A program made the position numbers and the translations under genes. Shown here piece after piece: positions 47,901 to 55,929 of a stretch of DNA of 64,000 nucleotides (position 1 is its first letter; each line of letters begins with the position of its first letter). Source of the DNA: Glandiceps talaboti. Taxonomy: Eukaryota > Hemichordata > Enteropneusta > Spengelidae. The notes below the pieces were generated by a model. The model made no database searches, was not told the DNA's origin, and saw only the letters and a program-made list of their open reading frames with translations. Where the stretch lies: positions 4,229,201 to 4,293,200 of the forward strand of contig NC_135552.1 in NCBI RefSeq assembly GCF_964340395.1, read 5' to 3'.

Positions 47901-48536
47901 TATAATGTTGTCACTACTGAGCCAAGATTCACGTCTGAACTTTTGTGGTGGTTGAGTTTTTCTTGCTGGTCGTGTATAAGTTTTGACATCTGATTTATTT
48001 GGATTGCCAGTGTCTTCTGAATTCAGTTCTATGTCTCCCATAATAATATCTTCATCTTTTGGGGGGGTTTTGATTGGCGTTACTTTTTTCTGAAAATTTT
48101 GTGCTTGTATTTTTTTTGACGGACTTTTGGATAAAGCGTGCAAGGACTCTATTAGCTGGTGGATGTTACCTCTGTTTTCACGCCATATTTGTTGTAAATA
48201 TTTGACTGATTTTCCACTCCTTGATGTTGGCCATGCTAGTGACTTTGCAACACTTTTCCAGAAATTAATGTCTTTAAGTTTGGGATACCTTTGATGTGGG
48301 GACAATGCCAACCATATTTCTTCTGCTATTGTATTAAATTCCCTAGTTACTTTACGACCTTGAACAAATTTCTTTCCTATAACTTTATTGGTTGGGGCAC
48401 CCCCAAGTAAACCAGTGAAGCGTTTGTCATCTCTCTGATGTGCTAAAGATGTATAAAAGTTCTGTTTTACCTTACTTCTCCAATGGTGTTCATAATTTCT
48501 TTGACAATGTGAAGTTCGATAATTAGAACTTGGCCA
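41943..48536 (-). CDS. Exon 4 of giant-element gene: PHD finger, Mutator-like transposase, USP, degenerate USP, Ulp1 protease, ParB/Srx-like domain
   Basis: This is one open frame of 2,197 codons (numbered from 48536) ending at 41943. It has no ATG in its first ~75 codons and TAG abuts it upstream, so it must be entered by splicing. The acceptor CTAG|TGG (AG at 48538-48537) has a TACTAAT branch site and pyrimidines before it. In order: PHD finger 220-268 (C4HC3); Cys/His cluster 511-530; DDE core with D685 (FWDATGG), D761, a CASH (C/DxxH) motif at 807-810 and probable E1018 (GHSERRMGILK). A USP follows at ~1174-1475 (LENLDNNCWF with C1183; zinc Cys pairs 1297/1300 and 1346/1351; SGHYIS with H1435; D1452). 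A second USP-like half at ~1490-1735 lacks catalytic residues. A Ulp1/SENP domain spans ~1815-1985 (H1891-W, D1908, Q1959, C1967 in DNCGVL). A ParB/sulfiredoxin-like segment lies at ~2078-2148 (DGNHRLRIA). Transposition, ubiquitin removal and SUMO-like cleavage are inferred from these motifs. Confidence 0.88.
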   Translation of the reverse strand, partial: WPSSNYRTSHCQRNYEHHWRSKVKQNFYTSLAHQRDDKRFTGLLGGAPTNKVIGKKFVQGRKVTREFNTIAEEIWLALSPHQRYPKLKDINFWKSVAKSLAWPTSRSGKSVKYLQQIWRENRGNIHQLIESLHALSKSPSKKIQAQNFQKKVTPIKTPPKDEDIIMGDIELNSEDTGNPNKSDVKTYTRPARKTQPPQKFRRESWLSSDNIINPKSKKYCVCDSLYDRTKQYISCDLCNSWYHYDCLGLSRNIRHGKGIRFSCGLNNCNEGNTLFEMNGIKLQISQLASKIAEHVDQNEISNSGPKDNIEIIPTSSMNAENVSISVDKNTSSENNKFIVTTVQSTDCTNINACTKSRECEDQHIDNEVAIESELVHDHDSINNFLQFDNINAHLDEVDDEQQNDKDYDGLQHDQHTSSVNMPIKEYVSEKTLQHIFGCKINNNTFEREIETFAKFQFPQNIWEELRENQKGRTFEKGEWQSVIEKGLEKSNPFCAIIFEYHKVTKMKDRSAKGCYFKAKGHCQSKYCSITATIEMRQLYECTVQYEGKLQHDPAEKIARPIRGDRRRLLREKFSSGTKPYKLYISEMKNTDEMVLLSGNRKPIGRTQSVLQKISSEARTKNRLHNDEIESLMLMKEKFVNLSDPKLKVKGFIQHLSLAPFFIICFTESGIRFWHDLCKKVPVFWDATGGCIKSTITSGRVYYYELTVASPIGQGPDLPLTFMISEAHSLPQISYWIRNFRHAEKILFGYNELSRPLQINSDESWVFILSVLEIFNYETLQTFLDRAWCIVHGNATNQDLNKTIPHACASHFMKKVKRSVKLYFKDKSAMTSMMYCFSLLLNSKYFSEFSNIVKQIAIILYSKNQTPLLKDICKNIETKIRQIDQFGQATVKFCVDSRELNQTDADEMSDTRKQTEDDFFTTRTSKFKTHFNIIKEKCRMAVDKEERHQFTPPSRNICYSPKFAEVMFQYFLPTCPLWSGLLLGDLRRHHKIDRDIDSNSKERYTYIRRDESRTIGHSERRMGILKNIQLGGKLLRTDEFIQELYDDIKGQQNLFTSALLCAKKNGKLQQTIREQWDSKKRKNKRDFSYQTTPPKSIKLFPKKDTCESAKSQTFTTFKQMTSSTKKSTNAFNLPQYSRDISNEWQNTPDEIKQGIVSIAKDQKSSHQMFQEIEIMGLENLDNNCWFNAVNQSIFHCLEVKKAISLSEQISTAHDLSHTEAQAFENLRYLFHEMLDTNSHHKFLTQRKIKNVLLTTCKMASFNYGRQNDAHEYHIRVVDKFLKQIGVDTNITIKCVRTCTKCGHQTVSEEILSYLQIHFPNHTSKNDQFSLQDLLHRFFEQEEVDMLCESEECQNTPSIFTSQSFLKSSESIFIVLVTRHKWNKTTKRISKISNRVKLEDMLDISILTENTTSICNHYKYSLRSTVSHMGQTARSGHYISTLYSNEHPPIQCNDTNVTYGSTTPQNFCDYIIIYERIQPDSQSEPLFNVDPNSKWQDFIIEALGHTLAIRNAYHQVNTDVYRDKIVTEIVQRDRSVLASLRKNSNQPLYLLSMKEFIQCVIDKSLTLTSKAKFTTKCRQLLMCNNCNNTSSSVTRQITQFTVSDTTINSLIDSMQSGVKVDPRVKQCTHCKCDTRRKGFKSAEEPEIFHVGDTILVNVANVSSGITISKTLDFTSRVNEFPLFTSHRTLYSLKAIIVKLCQAKTNDTSYEFFLTSDKSTEWHQYTHDMEEVQMVSFRNLVNICRNAVECLAIYDRTTKKVLSPISLNLSNSKQHTILSSTSRIVTSIDKQTSERMAVQVKESESFTVQGISIAKKYVLDLINGHWLDDTIITAYLRLLVEVNNEHNVIWVQDACWAREKLINSEMIGLPIPYRSVDWFDYKYVYIPANINGVHWVLFVVKIREQTVHVLDPYGSVGKLDKELLMFLIRFLKFHYLLRCGKTMKDDDWTVTFLSEHEHFSKQKPFDMDNCGVLICMYAKCLMFNAPLIIDTAPEKLLMLRIIMAHELVTKNVLLVKFKSSGSKDVNVIENHERSSKNPKVRSKINRKRHFDIDINKIKIPKLYNSPVQWVETTMLWNYREVDRRIMKDPGKRSDYLDAIIKPKVINENNSISEPLTLAVNFDTGHAYLYDGNHRLRIAKELNIKWVPLQITKTFLNPLQNHEGKEWVKVPSWAGSPIVIKKFPITAADLGFVSCESQPSN

Positions 48537-48842
48537 CTAGTTTTAAATGAAAGAAAAAGAGATTATTAGTAACATCAATTTAAACCAGCTAATATCTCAC
48601 ATTATGAAACACACAGATTATCATGTACATTTGAACACACACGCAAACACACACATACATACATGTACATACATAATACATACATACATACATACATACA
48701 TACATAGAAATGCATATGGAACTTATAAATCAGTCCATATTAATAGCTGTTAAATCCGACGTTTCGAATAAGTATTCTTTTTCAAAGGAAAAATCGGCGA
48801 GATACAGAAATGTTAGGTTAAAACCTGAACATTTCTGAATAA

Positions 48843-48876
<34 letters not shown>

Positions 48877-48971
48877 CATACATACATACATACATACATA
48901 TATTACACATGCATATCTGGGTATTGCCATTTACAGTTACAGAAGATTCATGTATAATAAACAAAATTTAC
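48537..48971 (-). other. Third intron of giant-element gene; splicing decides between fused and separate products
   Basis: The 435 bp interval has donor AAG|GTAAAT, branch-like TACTAAT about 35 nt before the 3' end, a CTCTTTTTCTTTC tract and TAG acceptor. It contains two (ATAC)n microsatellites at about 48656-48707 and 48842-48903. Retention terminates translation after seven codons. Confidence 0.6.
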
Positions 48972-50450
48972 CTTGTACAAAGAACCATGAATTGGTATCT
49001 TCACCATGAATGCAAATAAACCATCTGGCAAACAGATCATAACGTGATGAGACAACAAACTGGTGAATGTACTTTTAAAAGCAGGGGGAGGAGAGGGTCC
49101 ATTGGCAGGAGATCTGTCTGATCTCTTGCCAACAGGGGGAGGGGAGGGTCTACTGGCATGAGATCTGTTTGATCTCTTGCCAACAGGGGGAGGGGAGGGT
49201 CTACTGGCATGAGATCTGTTTGGTCTCTTGCCAATAGGGGGAGGGGAGGGTCCACTGGCAGGTGTTCTGTCCGACCTCTTGCCAACAGGGGGAGGGGAGG
49301 GTCCAGTGGCAGGAGATCTGTTTGGTCTCTTGCCAATAGGGGGAGGGGAGGGTCCACTGGCAGGTGTTCTGTCCGACCTCTTGCCAACAGGGGGAGGGGA
49401 GGGTCCAGTGGCAGGAGATCTGTCTGATCTCTTGCCAACAGGGGGAGGGGAGAGTCTACTGGCATGAGATCTGTTTGATCTCTTGCCAATTGGGGGAGGG
49501 GAGGGTCCACTGGCAGGAGTTCTGTCTGATCTCTTGCCAACAGGGGGAGGGGAGGGTCCACTGGCAGGAGATCTGTCCGATCTATTGCCAACAGGGGGAG
49601 GGGAGAGTCTACTGGCATGAGATCTGTTTGATCTCTTGCCAATAGGGGGAGGGGAGGGTCTACTGGCAGGAGATCTGTCCGATCTCTTGCCAACAGGGGG
49701 AGGCGAGGGTCCACTGGCAGGAGATCTGTCCGATCTATTGCCAATAGGGGGAGGGGAGGGTCCACTGGCAGGAGATCTGTCCGATCTCTTGCCAACAGGG
49801 GGAGGGGAGGGTCCACTGGCAGGAGATATATTTGATCTCTTCCCAATAGAGCGAGGGGAGGGGTCATTAGCATAACATTTATTTAAATCCATGCTTGGCA
49901 AGGGTGGGAAGGAACTTAGGTCAGTGTCAATCCTTTGACATGACATTTCCTTCAGTGGGGTTGGTGGTTTTGGTGTACTAACTACACTTGCATAAGATGT
50001 CATGCTAGTGTAGGTGATTTCATCTTGGCTGGGACAGGGATGTTGATATGCAACAACGTTTGCATATGACAGCTGTGCATCAGACTCAAATATTGAGTCT
50101 GAGGCAGGTGATGCTGTTTTATCACTTGAACAGGTTAAACCTCCAAGTGACATTTCCATGGTCTTCTTAAGGACAAGGTCAGTTAGTCGTAGAGATTTTC
50201 CAACAGACCCCTGCAACATTAGATAGGCCCCTGCTTCAATACATGAAAGAAGCCGGGGCACTCCACTTTCATCACTCAGATGAACACCATCTCTGTAAGA
50301 CCAAAGATGAGTTGAGGTGGTGGGAAAACACATGGTTACATCCAGAAATGTAACATTGTGTTCAACAGCTGCCTTATTAAGCATGTTGTTGTAGATATCT
50401 ACAACTTCACCCTCAGCATCTATTCTGGGGGGTATGCTTAATATAGCAAT
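48972..50450 (-). CDS. Exon 3 of giant-element gene: SGNH hydrolase C-terminal part plus Pro-rich 17-residue repeats
   Basis: The acceptor is TTTGTTTCAG|ATT at 50450. The first ~65 residues complete the SGNH fold and include SYRDGVHLSD, whose Asp and His would complete the Ser-Asp-His catalytic set with exon 2. After a ~150-residue linker come about 15 copies of a 17-residue unit like SGPSPPPVGKRSDRSPA, basic and Ser/Pro-rich, resembling an RS-type disordered tail. A donor AAG|GTAAAT at 48972/48971 is phase 0 and can join the exon at 48536 in frame. Without that splice the frame reads seven more residues and stops at 48948-48950, giving a 631-residue SGNH-repeat protein. Both forms may exist. 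The substrate is unknown; SGNH enzymes are usually esterases or lipases, and an esterase is also found in CR1/L2-type LINEs. Confidence 0.85.
49084..49860 (-). repeat. 51 bp coding minisatellite in exon 3
   Basis: About 15 units of 51 bp (- strand) contain the AGACCCTCCCCTCCCCC/GGACCCTCCCCTCCCCC core and encode the 17-residue PSPPP repeat. Variants (SRPSP/SGPSP, SDRSPA/SNRSHA) alternate in a partly dimeric pattern. The + strand G-runs could form quadruplexes. Confidence 0.95.
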
Positions 50451-50840
50451 CTGAAACAAACAAAAAGAGATGTATTTTTAGCAAAACAAAAGTTAAGAAA
50501 TAACATTCAAGTATTGAGCTGATATGATTGTCAACTAAATATCAAGTTCTGAAATTCTGTTGAAATCCATGAGACATGTTTTGTACAAAACCAGCATTCA
50601 TTTAGAGTGCATAATTATATGCTTTTTGATATGAGTAAATCTTTGAATGTATTAAGTGATGTCAAAATTCAAATTATATTATACCAGTATATTGATGGTG
50701 TAAATCAGGCTATCTGATTATTCGAGACGTGTCATGTGACTGTGGTATAATGGTGATATACCACAGTGATATACCAGTCAAAGAAAATGTCATTTTAAAA
50801 TGTTTTTATGCAAAATTTAAATATACGGGTATATTATTAT

Positions 50841-50981
50841 AGCAATAACACACCCCCAGGATGGTGTACCACTCGATTTTGACCAGTTCAACTCCATATA
50901 CACACTCGCTATCACTTGTGCACATGTGTCATGAATTAGTCAAAATCTTGTGGTATACCATAGCTGGGGGTGTTATATTGC
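50841..50981. mobile_element. Small palindromic MITE in second intron of giant-element gene
   Basis: The arms 50841-50889 (AGCAATAACACACCCCCAGG) and 50932-50981 (ending GGGGGTGTTATATTGCT) pair with few mismatches. The rest of the intron (50451-51518) is AT-rich and featureless. Confidence 0.65.
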
Positions 50982-51518
50982 TTAAATACATTATCAACTT
51001 TATCATACAGTTATGTTGTCAGTGAACACGGTAAGGTAAACAACAACTAGAAAAAAGGTAATAACATTTTCTCTCTCTTGTTTATCATGAGTGGCAGGTG
51101 GTATTGCATCATATTAAAAAATAATGACTTGTTGCCACTGGTAATGTTACATTCTCTATACATATTTACTCTATGTGTATAAAAAATTGAACAATCTAAA
51201 ATATTGCTTGTCATCCTCGACTAAATTTAAATTACAACATCTACAAAATTGTAACTTTGCATGGATCCTTGAGGAGTTCCTTATTTCTATTGATTAAGTA
51301 TTGGTCACTTAACCTAAATTTTCACAACAATATCCATAAACTTTAAAATTGATGTAAGTAATTTTCAAATCCAAAATTACATTTGAATAACTTACATGTT
51401 CTAAGTTTGTTCCCCAATTTACTGTACTAAAATATATAGACAGAAGAAGTTATTTTTTCACTCGAAAATGCTATAATTGTCAATATACCGATAGTTTTAA
51501 TTTTCAACTAAGACTCAC

Positions 51519-51803
51519 CATACTGTTGGGAAACTTGTGTTTCACTGTCACCAGCATCTTGTTACAACTCTTTGATTTTTGGTCGAAGCTCTGGCATGCA
51601 CTGATGTTGTTTGTGCCAACACACACAACCACTACACTAGGTGTCTGTGGTGGGTATGAAAAGCACAGTTCCTTTGCCACGTGATGGAATTGACCACCAG
51701 GAGTGCTATTCACCCCAAATGTCATTCCACCACCATGACATTGCAATGGAACTGTACCATTAACTAGTGACCTCACAAGCGAGTCTCCATACACCGCTAC
51801 AAA
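51519..51803 (-). CDS. Exon 2 of giant-element gene: SGNH hydrolase N-terminal part
   Basis: The 95-codon, phase-0 exon lies between acceptor TTTTCCAG|TTT and donor ATG|GTGAGT. It carries SGNH block I (VYGDSLVRSL, nucleophile Ser44 of the joined protein), a Gly-rich block II (CHGGGMTFG) and block III (VCVGTNNIS, residues 97-104). Together with the DGVH motif in exon 3, the full catalytic set S-G-N-H is present, so the enzyme looks intact. The frame also reads upstream to an ATG inside the polypyrimidine tract, but the splice acceptor makes that start unlikely. Confidence 0.85.
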
Positions 51804-51949
51804 CTGGAAAAAAAATGTCACTAAATTAATTAATATAAGTTAAAAATGCCCAAAGACCAACCTGAACAATAGTTAGCAGCACACTTTCCCCCTTCAAATT
51901 ATTTTTGAATATGTAATATCAAATTTAAAAAAAAAAAGAACACCATTGG

Positions 51950-52945
51950 CATAACCCCCGTTGTAGCACAACTTTCCTATTTATAAAAATAGTAACCCAT
52001 ATTATCCATGCTAGATACAGGTATACTCTTTTGCGGAATGCATATATCTAGTTGCGTATCCAACCCTGTTGTTATATATTTGCATATATTTGCATAAACT
52101 TTTTGAATGTTCATTCACTCGTCTATGAACCTGGGCTTTGCAGTATATCAAATTTATTGATCCTTATTGTTATCTTAGCACTATATATGATAATTTGGTT
52201 ATTGCTATGGGTGTGGCCTTGTTGCATGCTATGCATATTTAATACATTAAAAAAATGTATTCACTTATCTTATCTTAGAATCTGTGTTGTTAACTTTGTG
52301 AAAAACACCACCATTTGGCTGTTACCATGGTGTTGTTATGGTTGCTAATGCATATATTTTTTGAATATCTACCGGTATTCACTTGTCTATCAGATAATTT
52401 ATACAAAAATCACTTTCAGAAACATTTGACAATTTCAGTATAATTTACTATCTACTAATTTAGATATAAATTTTTGACCAAAAATGAACATTATATCCAC
52501 CGAATTTGCATGTCACTGAATGGACAATCAGATCATGAACACTTCTTAGGATTAACACCCTGAAGAATGTTCCACCCAAATTTCAGTGTAATTTGTTGAA
52601 TATTTTTGGAATTGTACATTTCTGACCAAAAAGATACATGTTTAGCCCTAATTTGCATAACAATTATGGAACCGTCATACCATGAACAACTCTCAGTATA
52701 AACACCCTGAAGAATGTTCCACAAAATTGTCAGCCTAATCGGCTGAGCAGTTTTGCAATTATACAATTTTTACCAAAAACAAACATTCTTAGCCTTAATT
52801 GGGGAAATTATTATGTCTCAAAAAAATCTTAATTTATTCACCCCTTAGAATGTTCCTACCAAATGTCTAATAATTTTTGAGTATAGGGTTTTTAATAAAA
52901 ATAGTGCCAAGAGTCACTATCGCACAACTGAATAAAGTTTAGGCA
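51950..52945. repeat. Dispersed repeat family A copy in first intron of giant-element gene
   Basis: The left end has GTTGTAGCACAACTTTCC and the right end CACTATCGCACAACTGAATA. The interior contains GTTATTGCTATGGGTGTGGC and TGTTACCATGGTGTTG variants like 40185-40560. It is more diverged than 40045-41205. The remaining intron (52946-54134) has no recognised feature. Confidence 0.6.
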
Positions 52946-54134
52946 ATAAGTAAGATAAAGTTTATTAATGTAAAACCTATCGCGTAATGTTAAGAATTTG
53001 CCAATGAAGAAACATGCTAGTACAAAATGACATCTTTATTTGCCTTAAATTTGCCCTTTTTGATGATGTACTCCAATTTTATTGTTGCTAAGGGCGTGGT
53101 CATGGTCATGGTTATATTTTTCCCCATTTCATTATTTGATAATATTCAAAAGGACAAATTGAAAGAAAAACTATGACTATGTTTAAACTACAATGCTAAC
53201 ATAATTATGTCCCCCACCACATATTAAATCAATGTGTCTGGCTTTAACACAGTCAAAGCAAAGGCTATTTTGTAATAATAAAGCTGTTTCTCTGAGACAA
53301 AGTTCTTATATACAAGAAACTGTAAATAAGATATTTGACTTTTAGTTTTGTAAATAGGTGAACAGTATTTAAAAATATGTGTGGGGTAGATTTAATCTTA
53401 TATTAAATCTCATGAGTACAAGAACACTACAAACAGAAAATAAAATTAGATGACAGCTACTTTTATACAATTATGGCTCTGTATGCACTTGGTTCACATA
53501 CAAAGTATCAACACTAAATTTGGTAAATGACTCTACCAAGGTTCCGTCCCTTCTGCCCTCTTTCTCATAAGTTTGTACATGTACTTTATTACAATACTTC
53601 AAATTCTTGTTTTTCTCCAAGAAATGCATTCACCATAGTTTCTAAAAGAACCGCCCTTTACAATATTCACATCAACTTTGCCATTTGCAAATGTCAAACA
53701 TATAAACTATTCCTCATTTCATTTTATCCCTTTGAACCATGTTTGTATTTCTCATTGTCAATGATTGGAAAATTTTGCAACAGAAATGGGAAAAGGGGCA
53801 AGAATTACTTGTGTTCCCATGCAGTCTGTTTTAATTTTGTTTATGAACTTCCACAAATGATTGGAACATTTTTACATACCAATAGTACCAATTGTCGACA
53901 TAAAGTTGTCTACAGGGTATGACAAAAGGTTTCGTAAGTGGAATTTGTGTGCAATACCCCAGTAATGCCGGAAAATACTATTTAAAACTATTTGAATTGA
54001 ACACTACCCATATGCATTCTTTCCCTCATATTCAAAAAGAGTTTCTATTGGAAAAGATAATTTTGATTTTGCACTAACAATTTCATAAGTAAAAAAAACT
54101 TTTAAAGATGTATGAAAGAATTGTTGACACTTAC

Positions 54135-54242
54135 TGGCTGATCTTCTGCATCTTCTTTAGGCCACAGGGACTTGTTAGTCTTGCCACTAACACCCCTGTT
54201 CCATTTCTTCACAGATTTGCGTCTTAACATATTTGTCCACAT
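54135..54242 (-). CDS. Exon 1 of giant-element gene: initiator Met and basic N-terminus
   Basis: ATG at 54242 opens 36 codons (MWTNMLRRKSVKKWNRGVSG then KTNKSLWPKEDAEDQP) ending in a strong donor CCA|GTAAGT at 54135/54134, phase 0. It joins exon 2 in frame. The basic start (LRRKSVKKW) could serve as a nuclear localisation signal. A TATA-like element lies about 65 bp upstream. It is too short to recognise by homology; the assignment rests on splice phase, position and the adjacent promoter signal. Confidence 0.65.
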
Positions 54243-54304
54243 TTTGAATTGCTCTGTAGTCTAGAAAGTACTAGCTCAGACTGGAAAGAGCTTCACAAAT
54301 TCCT

Positions 54305-54315
54305 ACTATATATAA
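54305..54315 (-). promoter_or_regulatory. Candidate TATA box of the giant-element gene
   Basis: CTTATATATAG on the - strand lies 63-73 bp upstream of the ATG at 54242. This would place transcription start near 54280 and give a short leader. Confidence 0.5.
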
Positions 54316-55929
54316 GCATGTTCTTGTGTTGTGACAACCCACTCAACAGCCAATCAGAATTCAGATCAAAGATGCAGTGCCATGGAGACCCCAAGTATGG
54401 TGTAATCTGATGACATTATCCCCCAAAGCTAGATCATAAATTGAAAGCAGTATCCCCTACATTGATTAAACAAATTAAAATGTATACAAGTATACAATGG
54501 TCAAATGTTGAAATGCATTCAGCATAATTGCATAATTGCAACTAAGTAGCAGAAAGTAACAAAAAGATAATAATGTGTACTAATCAAAATGTATAACATT
54601 GTTATACACTGTTGTTCTTTGATGACAAAGTATACAATGTTTTATTTAGAAATCAATATCAAAGTATGTGTTTTACCAAAATTTTTCAATACTGTGACGA
54701 CATCAAAGGTCACCCCAAGTATTTCCTCACTTATCACAGTAATATGCAACATAAACAGGTGTTGTACTCATCAATTCACACTAGACTATCTCATATACCC
54801 TATATCAATGTCATGATTCACTTCCTGTAATTTATGAGTTTGTTTTACTTTGGAAATAAAGACATTCTGATTATAGCCCCACTATGAGCAACTCCTCTCT
54901 CACTCTATCAACAGTTCCATACATTGCATTGGTTCTACCTCACTGCAACCAGTGTCTTCTAAGTTCTAATTGTGCCAACCCCATTAAGTCAAAGAGATTA
55001 AACCTGTCCATGTTTTCTTTTTTAATAGAGTACAGTGCAGGGAGCTAAATTTGTGACAAAATCCTGTTTCTCAATCATGAAGTCAAGTTCATGACAGATT
55101 ATAATACACTCTACAATATATTTCATAATTTCATCTTTACTATGGACAGTCTTATGATTAATGTATATAGACTTGTCTCCAGGCTATATATTCCCACTTT
55201 AAAAAAAATCAAAAGTGGTATCTTTCTAACTCACCCTTATCAGGTTTTATGCCAAATACCTAGTCTGAATCCTGACATTACTATATTTCGATTTGAATGA
55301 TCTCCATATACAGTATATACAGTATATGGAGATCATTCAAATCAAAATTTAGTAACATCAGGATTCATGACTACCAAATACCCACCTTTTAAAAAATCTG
55401 AAAAAAAATTATGGGTATTGACCACGCAAATTTTGAAAAAGACAAAACAAATATTCTGGGCACAGAAATGGGAAAAAAAGTAGTAAAACCACATAACAAA
55501 AAAAAAATGAACAATGGACTGTTCAAGTCTATAGTAATGTAGTGTGTGGAAGCCATGTGTAAATAGTCAGACCATTTTGATTGTATAGCTACATTGGAAG
55601 ATCAATTACACAAATAAACTTGACTTGATGTTGGCAAAACAACAGGGTACCTCTTCCTCAATATAAGTTGGTGAGAAGTCATCCCTGTTAAATACACTAC
55701 ACTGAATAGTTAGTCTTATGTAATCATTGAAAGTACATCTAAATAGTGGAATTGGGATACTTCAATGCTGTTATATTCATTAATAGATATCACTTGGGGG
55801 TGGGGGTGGGCAGTATATACCCAGAAAAAGCCTAGTTCTATTTTGTAATACTATGGTACATAAGCTAGTTTAATCAGTGAAATGAAAAAAACAAACAATG
55901 AAAAATGGTGAACTTACTTAATTTGAAAG
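54316..55929. other. Non-coding interior of giant element upstream of its gene
   Basis: Short frames only (54589-54816 and 55091-55300, + strand) without motifs. A hairpin lies at 55240-55392 (listed separately). It may contain promoter elements. Confidence 0.5.
55240..55392. repeat. Hairpin palindrome, ~65-70 bp arms
   Basis: The left arm (ending GAATGATCTCCATATAC) and right arm (GTATATGGAGATCATTC onward) pair nearly perfectly around a TATATACAGTATAT-like centre at about 55316. It is probably a MITE or a replication-generated palindrome. Confidence 0.75.

Noticed and set aside
48309-48311. TTG codon as the start of the transposase protein
   Set aside because: It is an internal Leu; the frame stays open and protein-like for 75 more codons upstream to a splice acceptor at 48537.
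49037-49873. Long second frame across the 51 bp repeat (- strand) and + strand frames over the same stretch
   Set aside because: Open only because the 51 bp unit is a multiple of three; the frame carrying the SGNH DGVH motif is the real one.
53527-53922. 131-codon frame on the + strand inside the first intron of the giant-element gene
   Set aside because: No recognisable motif, composition like non-coding AT-rich sequence, and no splice partners on that strand.
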